A stretch of DNA of 20,112 bases, taken from contig JBDNDE010000040.1 in NCBI GenBank assembly GCA_046719305.1, positions 1-20,112 of the forward strand, read 5' to 3'. The notes under the pieces were generated by a model. It did not search any database and was not told where the DNA came from. It worked only from the letters and a program-made list of their open reading frames with translations. Position 1 is the stretch's first letter; each line of letters starts with the position of its first letter. The stretch comes from RGDT01 sp046719305. GTDB lineage: Bacteria > Planctomycetota > Planctomycetia > Gemmatales > Gemmataceae. Below, piece after piece: positions 1 through 8,654 of the stretch. Position numbers and translations under genes: made by a program.

Positions 1-1
1 G

Positions 2-184
2 GCGGTGCAATTCCTCGTCGGCTTGCAATATACCGAGGCCAGCACTCAGCATTTCGCGACCTGGTATCGTCCTAAAGTGGTGGGTGGGTTTCACCACTCA
101 CCAACGAACGGCGACCTGCGGATCGATCATGCTGCCGAAGCCATCACTGCCGTGATGGCCTCAGTGGAACATCTGGATCAGTGA
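2..184 (+). CDS. C-terminal end of an unassigned protein (partial)
   Basis: An open frame enters from the left edge and stops with TGA at 182-184, giving the last 60 residues of a protein. The tail is hydrophilic, with a Gly-Gly-Phe stretch followed by a short RIDHAAEAI segment. That pattern (GGF, then an arginine-isoleucine-aspartate motif, then a helix) recalls the C-terminal ends of planctomycete alpha/alpha-toroid or cyclase-like proteins. This is a memory-based resemblance, not a firm assignment. The gene lies in the same direction as fabH and ends about 150 bases before the fabH start chosen here, so they could share a transcript. The N-terminal part lies outside the window, so function cannot be determined. 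Confidence 0.6.
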   Translation, partial: AVQFLVGLQYTEASTQHFATWYRPKVVGGFHHSPTNGDLRIDHAAEAITAVMASVEHLDQ

Positions 185-336
185 GCGGAGGCTGGCCAGG
201 GACCAAAGGGGACGCTAAGATGCACGCAGGCGAAGCGTGGCCTCGTGGCGCAAACGCTGAGGCTTCTTACAAGGTCCGGTCGGTGTCCATGATTGACGAA
301 AGAAATCCGGTTCCGCGTCCCCGATGTCGGCGTTTG

Positions 337-1311
337 ATGGGAGTTCGTCTGCTGGGCACCGGCAGTTATGTCCCTGAAGGGGTGGTCACCAATGATCACC
401 TGCACCAGCGTTTTGGGTTCGATTCCGATTGGATTGTCAAGCGAACGGGTATCTTAGAACGTCGGCACGCTGCCGCACATCAGGCTACCAGCGACCTTTG
501 CCACGAAGCGGCCCAACGCTGTCTGAATGCCGCAGGGGTGAAACCGCGGGATATTGACCTAATCGTGCTGGCGACTTTCACGCCGGACATGTCGTTTCCC
601 TCGACTGCTTGCCTGTTGCAAGATCGCCTAAAAATCGCTGCCCCAGCTGTGGAGATCGAAGCAGCCTGTGCCGGTTTTCTCTACGCGCTGATCACGGGGG
701 CGGCTTATGTCGTAAGTGGGGCCAGCGACTTGGCCTTGATCGTCGGCGGCGACACCAATTCCCGCGTACTTAATCCGAGTGATATCAAGACGTATCCCCT
801 GTTTGGTGATGGGGCTGGTGCTGTCCTGCTCACCCGCGGCAGCCCCGATCAAGGCATTCTCGCCTACAACATGGGGGCCGATGGTTCCGGTGGTGACCTG
901 CTCAGCCGACCCGCCGGCGGCAGCCGGATGCGCCTTTCCCCCGAAGTGTTAGCGGCCGGCCTGCACTACATGCACATGGATGGTCGAGCCGTGTTTCGCT
1001 GGGCTGTCTCCATTCTGTGTGACACGATTCAAGACGTCCTTCAAGAAGTCAACCTCTCGGCGGAGGATGTCGACCTGTATATCCCGCATCAAGCCAACAT
1101 CCGTATCATCAACGCTGCCATTGACGTTCTGCACATTCCCCGTGGGAAGGTCTACAACAACCTTGATCGTTATGGCAACACCTCAGCCGGCAGTGTGCCC
1201 ATCGCCATGGATGAAGCTCTGGCCGAGGGCAGACTTCAAAGCGGGCAAAAAGTCATGCTCTCGGGTTTCGGGGCCGGTCTGGCCTGGGGTACGGCGTTGC
1301 TACAACTCTGA
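337..1311 (+). CDS. fabH: Beta-ketoacyl-ACP synthase III (FabH)
   Basis: This is the condensing enzyme that starts type II fatty acid synthesis by joining an acyl-CoA (usually acetyl-CoA) to malonyl-ACP in the cytoplasm. The 324-residue product has the usual length. The N-terminal LGTGSYVPE motif is present. The thiolase-type triad is visible: Cys111 in AACAGF, His251 in IPHQANIRII and Asn281 in YGNTSAGSVP. These match the positions of E. coli Cys112, His244 and Asn274 with small offsets. The start at 337 was chosen because it puts the conserved GTGSY motif at the family's usual position. An in-frame ATG at 289 (with a distant AAGG) and a GTG at 181 are also open, and no strong ribosome binding site decides between them. 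No other fatty acid genes adjoin it, so it is an isolated copy. The next gene begins 43 bases downstream on the same strand. Confidence 0.93.
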   Translation: MGVRLLGTGSYVPEGVVTNDHLHQRFGFDSDWIVKRTGILERRHAAAHQATSDLCHEAAQRCLNAAGVKPRDIDLIVLATFTPDMSFPSTACLLQDRLKIAAPAVEIEAACAGFLYALITGAAYVVSGASDLALIVGGDTNSRVLNPSDIKTYPLFGDGAGAVLLTRGSPDQGILAYNMGADGSGGDLLSRPAGGSRMRLSPEVLAAGLHYMHMDGRAVFRWAVSILCDTIQDVLQEVNLSAEDVDLYIPHQANIRIINAAIDVLHIPRGKVYNNLDRYGNTSAGSVPIAMDEALAEGRLQSGQKVMLSGFGAGLAWGTALLQL

Positions 1312-1354
1312 TCATTCTGGCCAGCCACCGCTTTTCTCCCCCGAGGCTCTTGTC

Positions 1355-2551
1355 ATGCGTCGTGCTTTGCTTGTTTTGCTGCTTGTCGCTGCAATGACAC
1401 CGGCAGCCGATTTCTCCTTTGAAATCAAAGAGATCGATACTTCGCTCACTGTTGGCTACGCTGTTCTTTTGGTGGATGTAAACGCTGACGGGAAAAAGGA
1501 CATCGTGGTGGTGGATACCCAGCGGGTGATCTGGTATGAAAACCCCACCTGGAAGCGACGCAACATCCTCGTCGGCAAAACGCCCCCCGACAACGTCTGC
1601 ATCAGCGCAGCGGACATTGATGGTGATGGTCGGGTCGATTTCGCTTTAGGTGCGGGCTGGAAACCGTTCGACACCAAAGGCGGGGGCAGCTTGCATTGGT
1701 TGCGGCAGCCCAAAGACCTCGACCGCGAGTGGGATCTGTTTGCCATTGGTTCCGAACCGACCATGCATCGCATTCGCTTTGCTCCGCTGGATCGCCAGGG
1801 CGACAAAGACGCCAAACCCGTCTTGATCGCCGGGCCCCTCATGGGCCGCGATAGCTCCCGCGAGAACAACTGGCTTGATGGCCGACCCCTGCGGGTGTTG
1901 GCCTATCGCATTCCCAACGATCCCACACGGGAGAAGTGGCCCATCGAGGTCATCGATGAATCGCTTCATGTCATGCACAATTTCGACATCGTGCCCACGG
2001 CCAAAGGCGTCGAGTTGCTCACGGCCAGCTATTTAGGAGTGCATCGCTTCTTTCGTCAGGAGGGCAAATGGCACAAGCAACGTCTGCATGAGGCTAACCA
2101 GAGCAACCCCAAGGGCAGCCGTGGTGCCAGCGAGATCAAGCACGGCAAACGCCGTGATGGCACGCGGTTGATTGCCACCATCGAGCCGTGGCATGGTAAC
2201 CAAGTGGTGCTGTACACGCCTGATGCCGCTGGCAAATGGCAACGCGAGGTGCTGGACGACCAGTTGCTCTGGGGGCATGCGGTCTGGTTTGCCGATCTGG
2301 ACGGCGACGGCGGGGATGAGTTGGTTATAGGTGTACGCGACGACAAAGCTAAGAGTCCCAGTCAGCGCCGCGGGGTGCGTATCTACCGTTGGGTTGGCAA
2401 AGCCTGGCAACGGCAACTCGTTGATGAGGGCGGCGTCGCGGTCGAGGATTTGGCCGTGGCCGATCTCAACAACGACGGCAGGCTGGACATCGTGGCCGTG
2501 GGGCGAGCTACCAAGAACGTGCGAATCTACTGGCAGAGCAAGGGACGCTAG
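1355..2551 (+). CDS. Secreted FG-GAP/VCBS repeat protein
   Basis: The product has 398 residues. It opens with a signal peptide (Arg2-Arg3, a hydrophobic core at about residues 4-14, then a small-residue AAD cleavage region near 17-19), so it is probably exported. Four calcium-loop motifs of the FG-GAP type follow: DVNADGKKD at 41-49, DIDGDGRVD at 87-95, DLDGDGGDE at 314-322 and DLNNDGRLD at 370-378. This supports a beta-propeller of the VCBS/integrin-alpha-like kind. The middle (about 130-300) lacks clear loops and may contain degenerate blades. The ATG at 1355 has GAGG eight bases upstream and is followed at once by the signal peptide. The frame is open much further upstream, but that part only shadows fabH. 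Such proteins are common in planctomycetes and their ligands are mostly unknown. It lies 43 bases after fabH with no obvious functional link. Confidence 0.85.
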   Translation: MRRALLVLLLVAAMTPAADFSFEIKEIDTSLTVGYAVLLVDVNADGKKDIVVVDTQRVIWYENPTWKRRNILVGKTPPDNVCISAADIDGDGRVDFALGAGWKPFDTKGGGSLHWLRQPKDLDREWDLFAIGSEPTMHRIRFAPLDRQGDKDAKPVLIAGPLMGRDSSRENNWLDGRPLRVLAYRIPNDPTREKWPIEVIDESLHVMHNFDIVPTAKGVELLTASYLGVHRFFRQEGKWHKQRLHEANQSNPKGSRGASEIKHGKRRDGTRLIATIEPWHGNQVVLYTPDAAGKWQREVLDDQLLWGHAVWFADLDGDGGDELVIGVRDDKAKSPSQRRGVRIYRWVGKAWQRQLVDEGGVAVEDLAVADLNNDGRLDIVAVGRATKNVRIYWQSKGR

Positions 2552-2591
2552 GCGCCTTGGGTTTGATGAAATCGGTACAAGGATCGCACTT

Positions 2592-2623
2592 ACGGGAAAA
2601 TGGGACTGGTTCATTTCTCCCGT
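2592..2623. terminator. Hairpin between convergent genes
   Basis: ACGGGA-AAATG (2592-2602) pairs with CATTT-C-TCCCGT (2612-2623). This makes an 11-pair stem with one bulged base and a nine-base loop. It begins 41 bases after the stop of the FG-GAP gene, and its right arm includes the stop codon of the minus-strand toroid gene. The position between two converging genes suggests a bidirectional terminator. There is no clear U-run on either side, so the assignment is inference. Confidence 0.45.
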
Positions 2624-3696
2624 TCGTTGGGTTCCTCACCGCGTTGATAGATGGGCAGATAACGATACTCCACCGTCAGGGCTAGCAGAGCCATCGCCGT
2701 GCAGTAGTTGGGGCCGAACGCCGAGTCGCTGCTGGTCAGCCATGACCCGGTGTCGCCCTGATTAGCCAAAAGCACCCGGTGCATGTTGGCGCGGTAGGTG
2801 GTCCAGTAGTTGCCCCCAACCTGGAAGGTCGCCTGTGCCCCGTAGTAGATGTTATAACTAAAATGCCAACTGTTCCACCGCGGGATGTTGTCCCGGCGAA
2901 TGAGATAATCACAACCTGCTAACACCATCTCGCTGCGGTGTTCCTTCTTGCCGCATAACTCCAGCGACAGCACTGCGGCTCCGGTGCAACCGGCCGTGAC
3001 CATGGAATAAGGCATGTAACGGAATCCCCCCGAACGCGGGTCGTGGCAGCGTTTGAAATAGGCGATGGCTTGGTCGATGGCTTCGGCGGGCACATCACAG
3101 CCGACATTCCGGGCTGCCCGCAAGGCCATTACCTGCCAGCCGCTGACGCTCACGTCGCTATCGGTACCGGCGATGGTATAGCGCCAGCCGCCCTTGTGCA
3201 TGTCGCGGGTTCGCTGAGCGGTCAGAATCAACTGGATCGCCTTTTCGATGGCTCGGCGGCAATCGCGGGCTAGCTCTTTGTCGTCGATCAGACCGCTGAC
3301 CTCAGCGAGCATCAGCGTAGCAATGCCGTGGTGATACATCTCCTGCCCGCCCTCGCTGGCTAGCATGCCATTGGCCTTTTGCTGAGCCAAAACCGAACGG
3401 ACCCCCTTTTCAATTAGCGGGCCGTAACGGCCTTCACCGGGTACATGTCCGGCCGAGAGAAACGCCATGACAGCCAAGCTGGTGACGGCAACGCTGCGTC
3501 CGGTGCGTCCGGCGGTCCAGGCACCCTCGGTTTTGAGTTGGGTGTTAGCTAGGAAGCCCAGGCCGCGGTCGATCGCTTTGTCGATGGCATTTTTTTTCAG
3601 CAAAGGCTTGTCCGCTGCCCGACTCGAAAGGGAAACTCCGGTGGGGACCAGGGCAAACAGAATCAGCAAAGGCAAGACCAAAACACGCATTGGCAT
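2611..3696 (-). CDS. Secreted alpha/alpha-toroid protein, prenyltransferase/squalene-cyclase-like repeats
   Basis: The product has 361 residues with a signal peptide (hydrophobic core about 4-19, cleavage probably near SRA-ADK at 25-29), so it probably acts outside the cytoplasmic membrane. The rest is helical. It has repeats of the type seen in prenyltransferase/squalene oxidase-fold proteins: GLGFLANTQ near 45-53, GWRYTIAGTDSDVSVSGWQV near 170-189, GGFRYMP near 223-229 and GSWL near 317-320. The DSDVSVSGWQ segment occupies the place where true cyclases carry their Asp-rich catalytic motif, but DXDD is absent. Enzymatic cyclase activity is therefore not supported, and a binding or structural role is more likely. 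The ATG at 3694-3696 shares its A with the TGA of the upstream giant coiled-coil gene (TGATG), so translation is probably coupled. A longer in-frame start at 3825 was rejected because it would lie inside that gene and hide the signal peptide. Confidence 0.82.
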   Translation of the reverse strand: MPMRVLVLPLLILFALVPTGVSLSSRAADKPLLKKNAIDKAIDRGLGFLANTQLKTEGAWTAGRTGRSVAVTSLAVMAFLSAGHVPGEGRYGPLIEKGVRSVLAQQKANGMLASEGGQEMYHHGIATLMLAEVSGLIDDKELARDCRRAIEKAIQLILTAQRTRDMHKGGWRYTIAGTDSDVSVSGWQVMALRAARNVGCDVPAEAIDQAIAYFKRCHDPRSGGFRYMPYSMVTAGCTGAAVLSLELCGKKEHRSEMVLAGCDYLIRRDNIPRWNSWHFSYNIYYGAQATFQVGGNYWTTYRANMHRVLLANQGDTGSWLTSSDSAFGPNYCTAMALLALTVEYRYLPIYQRGEEPNEREK

Positions 3697-6600
3697 CACC
3701 GTTTCGCGGGAGAGTCGGCCAATTGCTCGAAGTAGAGCTTGATCATACGAGCGTAATCGTCGCCGAAGCGGGCGCGGGCGTCCTGCACGATCTTGGTACG
3801 CAACTCGCCGGGGAGTTGGCCCCATTGCCGTGGATCGAAGCCAGCTGGCAAACGTGGCGGAGTATTGCCATCGACAACACCGCCTTGGGGCGCGTAGCCA
3901 GGCATCGGTTGGCCTTCGGGCGAGGGTTGGCTGGGTTGCAGGCTGCGGGCAAGTTGGTTAGCGGCCTGCTGCAACCACTGCCCGGCCTGTTGCATGGCGT
4001 TAGCCGCCGGCTGTGACGGCGGCCCTTTACTCAGTTGGTTCTTGGCATCGGCCAGGCGTTGGCGAGCATTTTCCAGAGCTTGCCCTGCCTGGGCACGCTG
4101 CGGTGCGGGGTTGTTGCCAGCCTGTTCACTGCCGTGGGCCGCACGCTCTAATGCCTCAGCGGCACGTTGCCGGGCCGTCTGAGCGGCCGGTTGATTACCT
4201 AACTTGGCCAACTCTTGGGCCTGCTTCATAGCTTCGCGGGCTTGGCGGGCGGCCTGGGCGGCCTGACGCGGCAAGTCAGCGGTCTGAGGGTCGTTGCCGT
4301 TTCGGTCGCCCAGGGCTTGTAACCGCTTGGCCAATTCAGCGGCCTTTTGTTCTAACTCGCTCTGCCGGGCCTGTTGCTGGGCACGGGCGGCTTCGGCATC
4401 CTTGGCCAATGGAGCCAGTTCGCGGTTGAGTTTCTCTTGCCGGGCCGCCAGCTTCCGCGATTGCTCTAGGGAGTCGGTGGGGTCTGGGGTCTCCTTACCG
4501 CGGGTTGCCTGTTGGAGCGATTTGGCCAGTTCCTTCAACGCCTGTTCGGTCGTTTGGCCCGATTGAACTGCTTTCTGCAGAGCGCCGGCGGCAAGTTCGC
4601 GGCTAGCTTCAGTGCCAGCCTTAGCGGCTTGGCTGGCCTGCTTGGCTGAGGCTGAGTGGGGGCCTTGTTGTTGGCCGATGTGGCGGGCCAAGTCGCTGGC
4701 TTCGCGGCGGATGGCGTCTTGTTCGGCGGCCAGTTTCCCTAGTGTGTCCCGCTTTTCGGCAAGGGCTTTCTCCTGAGATGGGTCCGGCGGCGGCATTTGC
4801 CCCTCGATCGCCTTGCGGACGGCATCGCGTAGATCACGTTGTTCTTTAGCCAATTCGCGTGCGGCTTGGGCATTTTCCTTGTGAGCGAACGGCGAACGCT
4901 TGGCCGGGTCGTCTTTGGCGTCTTTTGCCTGAGGCGAGGTGCCGCCCAACGCCTGCGACAGTTCTTCCAGCTTGCGGGCGGCCGACTCCATCGCCTTGCG
5001 AGCTTGCTCTGAAGTCGGTTCTTTGGCATTAGCCTGGGCAGCGGCTTCACGGACTGCCTTGGTAGCTTCCTTTTTTACAGCGGGGGTCTCGGGGGAGGGG
5101 AGCGTTTCGGTTTCCCAGCTGAGCTTGTTCTGCCCTTGCTTCAGCGCTTCTAGCTCGGCGCCGCTAGGCTTCTCCTTGCGAGCAGCTTGGGCGGCTTGCT
5201 CGGCCAAATCGCGTTGTCGTTGGGCCAACTCAGCGGCTTTTTCATCGGCGGGCTTCTGGCCGGAGAGGGCCTCGCGCAGGCGTTCGAGTTGTTGTTGAAC
5301 GCGGTTTTGCGCGGCGCGGGCTTCGTCGGTCTTGCGGTCTTTCAGCGCTTGGGCCGATTGGGCCATTTGCTCACGTAAACGCTCGCGACGGGCTTCCTGA
5401 CCAGGGGTGTCCAGCTGGGTCAGTTTATCGGCCAAGTCGCTCTGTTTTTGGGCGAGGTCAGCAGCGTTTTTGTCGGCGTCGGTGCGGCGGGCTAATTCGG
5501 CCTGACGGCGGGCCAAAAGCTCGAGGTCGCGTAAGGCTTCCGTTTGGCGTTCGCTGAGCGGGGGCAACTGGGCGGCCAGCTTACGCAAGTCGTCGCGGGC
5601 GCGGTCCAGATCGGCTTGAGCCTCGGGGTCGCCCTTACGAAGTTTGTCCTCGGCCTGGGCCAAGCGTTCGAGCGTCTTGTCGCGTTGGCTGGCCAACTCT
5701 TTGCGTTTGGGCGGCAAGGACAGATCTTTGACTGCCTCACGGATAGCCTGTTGCTCTGCGGCGCGTTCGGCCTGACGTTCGGGGATGGGCTTGTTGTCCG
5801 CACGGTGCTGGTTGGCTAACTCTTCCTGCATGCGGGCGAGTTGACGGGCGGCCTCGCGGGGGTCGTTGGCCAAATTCATGAGCCGTTGCAGATCGCGGGC
5901 GAGTTTATCCAAGTCGCGAGCGGCACGATCTTGGGCTTGAGTCGCCTTCTCGGCTTCGCCGCGTTTTAGGGCCTCGCTGGCTTCTCGGGCATCCTTGGTC
6001 GGCAACGGTTGGCCGCGGTCGGCCTTGAGGGCTTTTTCGGTAGCGCGGGCGAGTTGCTCAGCGCGCCGGGCGAGTTCTTGTTGCTTGTCAGCCAGTTGGG
6101 CGAGTTGTTCCTGGGCGGCCTGATGCTTGGCTTGATCGAGGGCAGCGTTGAGGTCGCGTTGCTGTTGGGCCAGTTCGGCGGCTTGATCGGCCTCGCGGCG
6201 GAGTTGCTCAGCCCGGGCCGCTTCGAGATTCTTCTTGAGCAGATCACTTTTGTGCATTAGGGCTTCTAACTCGTGAGCAAGTTTTTCTTGCTCGCGACGA
6301 AGCTGGGCCGCTTCGGCCTGGGCGATGGGATCATTCCTCTGGGCGGCGAGTTTCTCGGCCTGGTCGGCCAGCGCTTTTTGCCGTTCGGCCAGGGCTTCGA
6401 TTTTGGCCTGATCGAGGCGATCCTGTGCTAATTGGTCGTTTTTCTTGGCCAGAGCATCGAGCTTGTCGTAGGCAGCCTGGAGTTCCTTCTCAGCGGCCAG
6501 AAAAGCTTGTTCGCGTGATCGAGATCCAACCTGCGGAGCTGTCCCTTTCTCCAGTTGGTTACCCGCTTGCCGCAACTCGCCCGCGGCTAGTTCACGGGCT

Positions 6601-8444
6601 GCCTCGGCCAGCGGTTGCAAGGGGGCTTCGGTTTGAGCCTCGCGGGCCAACGCTTCGAGTTGCTTCTGAATCTCCCGGTTCTGCTGCTGCACGGCCACTG
6701 CCCGTTCGCGTAGTTCAGCAGACAATTCTTCCTCATCCCGCGATTCAACCCGCAGGCGATCTACAGCCCGCGTTTCGGCTCGCAAAGCGGCCTTGATCTC
6801 GTCGATCTTCTTGGCCAGGGCATCGCGTTTGGCCTGGATCTCCTCCTCACGAGGCGAAGAGCCACTGGCCATTAGCCGCAGCGTGAACCAGCCGCTCTCG
6901 GGATAGTAACGCACATTCGGGCCGCCGAACTCCGCCGGGCGATTGTCTTGATAGCACAGCCGATAGGCCAGGGTCTCGCCGACCTTGGCCTTGTCGGCCA
7001 GGGCCAGGGCGTGGGTGAAGCTAGCTTCGCGCTGGCCTGCACCGCTGAGACGAATAGCCTCGCTGCGGGCCGCTTGTTCCTGGGCTTCGGCCGGGCGATA
7101 TTCGAGGCGAGCCTGTGCAACGGCGATGTCGTCGGTCAGTTTGCCCTCCAGACGCAACCGTTCGCCCAGAGGAATCGGCCGATCGTTCCAAGCTCCTTTG
7201 ATGTTTGCCAGGGAGGGTGGTTGATCGTCACGCAAAGTGATGGTGCCGCCGAAAGGCGTGTCATCGTCGGGCGGAGTGCGGACACCGTCTTCCGCTTCGA
7301 GCCACAACCGGTAGGTGCCTGGTTGCGTGGGCGTAAGACGAAGCGTCATCGTCTGTTGATCCGGAGCGGGCTGCAGCGGCAACTCCTGAGGCATACCGTC
7401 ACGCGGCGACCAGCATAGAGCCGCCTTGACCGCTGGACGAGTGAACTGGAAGAGGAACTCCAGTTGGCTGCCGCGTAGCACATTGAGGTCGCCGAGGCCC
7501 CCCACCGTCACCGGATCGATGGTCGCCTGGGCATAAGCTGGCGGCGTGATTACAATCTGCGGGCTTTCGGGGAGCAGTTCCACTGGCTCGATCGTCCGCA
7601 CCGTGAACGACTCGCTGACCGTGTTGCCGGCCTCGATGCAATATTCGCCGGAACCGCTGACGAGGAAGGTCGCCCTGTAGGTGTGGTTGTCCTCATTGTG
7701 CGGTACCATTGGCGTGCGGAGCGGCACGCCAGTTGTCGGCGTGAAGACCAGCGTGACCTGCTTGGGCCGGCGGACAAATTCATCGCGGGGCTGCAGAGTC
7801 GCCTGCACGCTCAGTGCTCGTCCTCGCGCTAACGTCACCTCACCCGGTTCCACCACGAAAGCAAACTCGGCCACCACGGCCGGTTCACGCCAGGGCAACA
7901 ACAGCCGTGACCAGAGCCGGGTAGCGGCCTGCGGATAAAGCAACGACGGCACAAGTAAGCAAGCAATCAGAAGGGCTGCGACCCTGAGCCAGGTCGTCAC
8001 CCCGCGTGTACCGACCGCCGTGGCAAACGAGATGCCGCGAGTGCGGGCGACGGTCTCATCTAGCAACAATTGGACTAACTCCGGCGAGGCAACGCGTTGG
8101 GCCCGGCTCAGCTCGACACTGGAGAGCAATCGCTCGTCCAGATCAGGCAAGTGGGCCTCAACCACTGCCGCTAGGTCAGCTTCGTCGTAACGCTGCAAGT
8201 ACGGCCGAAGCACCCCGAGCAGCAACGCAAGCAAGCAAGAGAGGGTCAGCAAAACAAGCCAGCCGGCACGAAGCACAGAGGGCAGACCGATCAGGGCGTC
8301 CAATGCCAAACCCAGCAGCAACAGAGCGGCGACCAGAGCCATGGCTCGTCCCACACCACGCAGGGCGTGTGTCAGGCGAATCCGCCTAGCCAGCTGACGG
8401 AGGTTATCGCGCAAGGGAGTCGGCAAAGCGGTGAGGGTGGCCAT
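3696..8444 (-). CDS. DUF4175-like giant membrane-anchored coiled-coil protein
   Basis: The product has 1582 residues. Hydrophobic helices lie at about 34-54, 58-80 and 152-170. They are followed by beta-rich, Ig-like segments (about 190-525), then roughly 950 residues of Ala/Gln/Glu/Lys/Arg-rich coiled coil (about 535-1490), a Pro/Gly/Gln-rich linker and a conserved tail with QWGQLPGELRTKI and YFEQL motifs near the end. The N-terminal layout (membrane pair, soluble segment, third helix, periplasmic beta domains) fits the DUF4175 family, which is common in planctomycetes. The tail motif is one I associate with the same family. The coiled coil contains a degenerate unit close to LAxRQxxLAxxAxxL that recurs many times, for example LAERQKALADQAEKLA at 685-700. 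The likely place is the cytoplasmic membrane with a long extended domain outside it. The function is not known. GAGG lies 11 bases before the ATG at 8444. It is coupled to the toroid gene downstream. Confidence 0.85.
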   Translation of the reverse strand: MATLTALPTPLRDNLRQLARRIRLTHALRGVGRAMALVAALLLLGLALDALIGLPSVLRAGWLVLLTLSCLLALLLGVLRPYLQRYDEADLAAVVEAHLPDLDERLLSSVELSRAQRVASPELVQLLLDETVARTRGISFATAVGTRGVTTWLRVAALLIACLLVPSLLYPQAATRLWSRLLLPWREPAVVAEFAFVVEPGEVTLARGRALSVQATLQPRDEFVRRPKQVTLVFTPTTGVPLRTPMVPHNEDNHTYRATFLVSGSGEYCIEAGNTVSESFTVRTIEPVELLPESPQIVITPPAYAQATIDPVTVGGLGDLNVLRGSQLEFLFQFTRPAVKAALCWSPRDGMPQELPLQPAPDQQTMTLRLTPTQPGTYRLWLEAEDGVRTPPDDDTPFGGTITLRDDQPPSLANIKGAWNDRPIPLGERLRLEGKLTDDIAVAQARLEYRPAEAQEQAARSEAIRLSGAGQREASFTHALALADKAKVGETLAYRLCYQDNRPAEFGGPNVRYYPESGWFTLRLMASGSSPREEEIQAKRDALAKKIDEIKAALRAETRAVDRLRVESRDEEELSAELRERAVAVQQQNREIQKQLEALAREAQTEAPLQPLAEAARELAAGELRQAGNQLEKGTAPQVGSRSREQAFLAAEKELQAAYDKLDALAKKNDQLAQDRLDQAKIEALAERQKALADQAEKLAAQRNDPIAQAEAAQLRREQEKLAHELEALMHKSDLLKKNLEAARAEQLRREADQAAELAQQQRDLNAALDQAKHQAAQEQLAQLADKQQELARRAEQLARATEKALKADRGQPLPTKDAREASEALKRGEAEKATQAQDRAARDLDKLARDLQRLMNLANDPREAARQLARMQEELANQHRADNKPIPERQAERAAEQQAIREAVKDLSLPPKRKELASQRDKTLERLAQAEDKLRKGDPEAQADLDRARDDLRKLAAQLPPLSERQTEALRDLELLARRQAELARRTDADKNAADLAQKQSDLADKLTQLDTPGQEARRERLREQMAQSAQALKDRKTDEARAAQNRVQQQLERLREALSGQKPADEKAAELAQRQRDLAEQAAQAARKEKPSGAELEALKQGQNKLSWETETLPSPETPAVKKEATKAVREAAAQANAKEPTSEQARKAMESAARKLEELSQALGGTSPQAKDAKDDPAKRSPFAHKENAQAARELAKEQRDLRDAVRKAIEGQMPPPDPSQEKALAEKRDTLGKLAAEQDAIRREASDLARHIGQQQGPHSASAKQASQAAKAGTEASRELAAGALQKAVQSGQTTEQALKELAKSLQQATRGKETPDPTDSLEQSRKLAARQEKLNRELAPLAKDAEAARAQQQARQSELEQKAAELAKRLQALGDRNGNDPQTADLPRQAAQAARQAREAMKQAQELAKLGNQPAAQTARQRAAEALERAAHGSEQAGNNPAPQRAQAGQALENARQRLADAKNQLSKGPPSQPAANAMQQAGQWLQQAANQLARSLQPSQPSPEGQPMPGYAPQGGVVDGNTPPRLPAGFDPRQWGQLPGELRTKIVQDARARFGDDYARMIKLYFEQLADSPAKR

Positions 8445-8487
8445 GATTCAAGCAGCCTCGCACAAACAGAAAGCAGGCGTGTAAGGT

Positions 8488-8517
8488 ATCATATCGCCTC
8501 TCCACGTCACGGAGCAA
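8488..8517 (-). promoter_or_regulatory. Possible promoter of the giant coiled-coil gene
   Basis: On the minus strand TATGAT (8493-8488) is a five-of-six match to a -10 box. TTGCTC (8517-8512) lies 18 bases upstream as a weak -35. The site sits between the rtcA terminator and the gene's ATG at 8444, which is where a new promoter is needed. The -35 match is poor, so confidence is low. Confidence 0.3.
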
Positions 8518-8528
8518 GCGACCGATCG

Positions 8529-8551
8529 AAAAGCCTCATCGCCTGATGGGC
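8529..8551 (-). terminator. Intrinsic terminator after rtcA
   Basis: Read on the minus strand, GCCCATC pairs with GATG-A-GGC around an AGGC tetraloop. This makes a seven-pair stem with one bulged A, and TTTT follows directly (8532-8529). This is the classic Rho-independent layout. It lies about 100 bases after the rtcA stop and before the start of the next minus-strand gene, so it probably separates the two units. Confidence 0.6.
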
Positions 8552-8654
8552 CAAACCACTCTCGGGCCTTTTGGGGTGGCAGTAGAGTTTGCTCCTTGTT
8601 TATCTTTCCCTGTTTATCCCGCCCCCTTGGCTCGGGCCTTGTGAAAGAAGCGTC

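Noticed and set aside
980..1354. In-frame upstream extension of the FG-GAP repeat gene
   Set aside because: It lies inside fabH in another frame. The signal peptide and ribosome binding site mark the real start at 1355.
2611..3696. Active squalene-hopene cyclase or prenyltransferase
   Set aside because: The DXDD or zinc-ligand motifs are absent, the protein is short and it has a signal peptide. Only the fold is supported.
3994..8389. Many open frames on the plus strand opposite the giant coiled-coil gene
   Set aside because: They mirror the Ala/Gln/Arg-rich coding sequence of the minus strand, have low-complexity Ala/Ser/Arg or Leu/Gly-rich products, lack ribosome binding sites and resemble no family.
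8561..8640. Direct repeat CTCGGGCCTT at 8561-8570 and 8631-8640
   Set aside because: It is only ten bases in GC-rich sequence with no matching flanks, and chance is a sufficient explanation.
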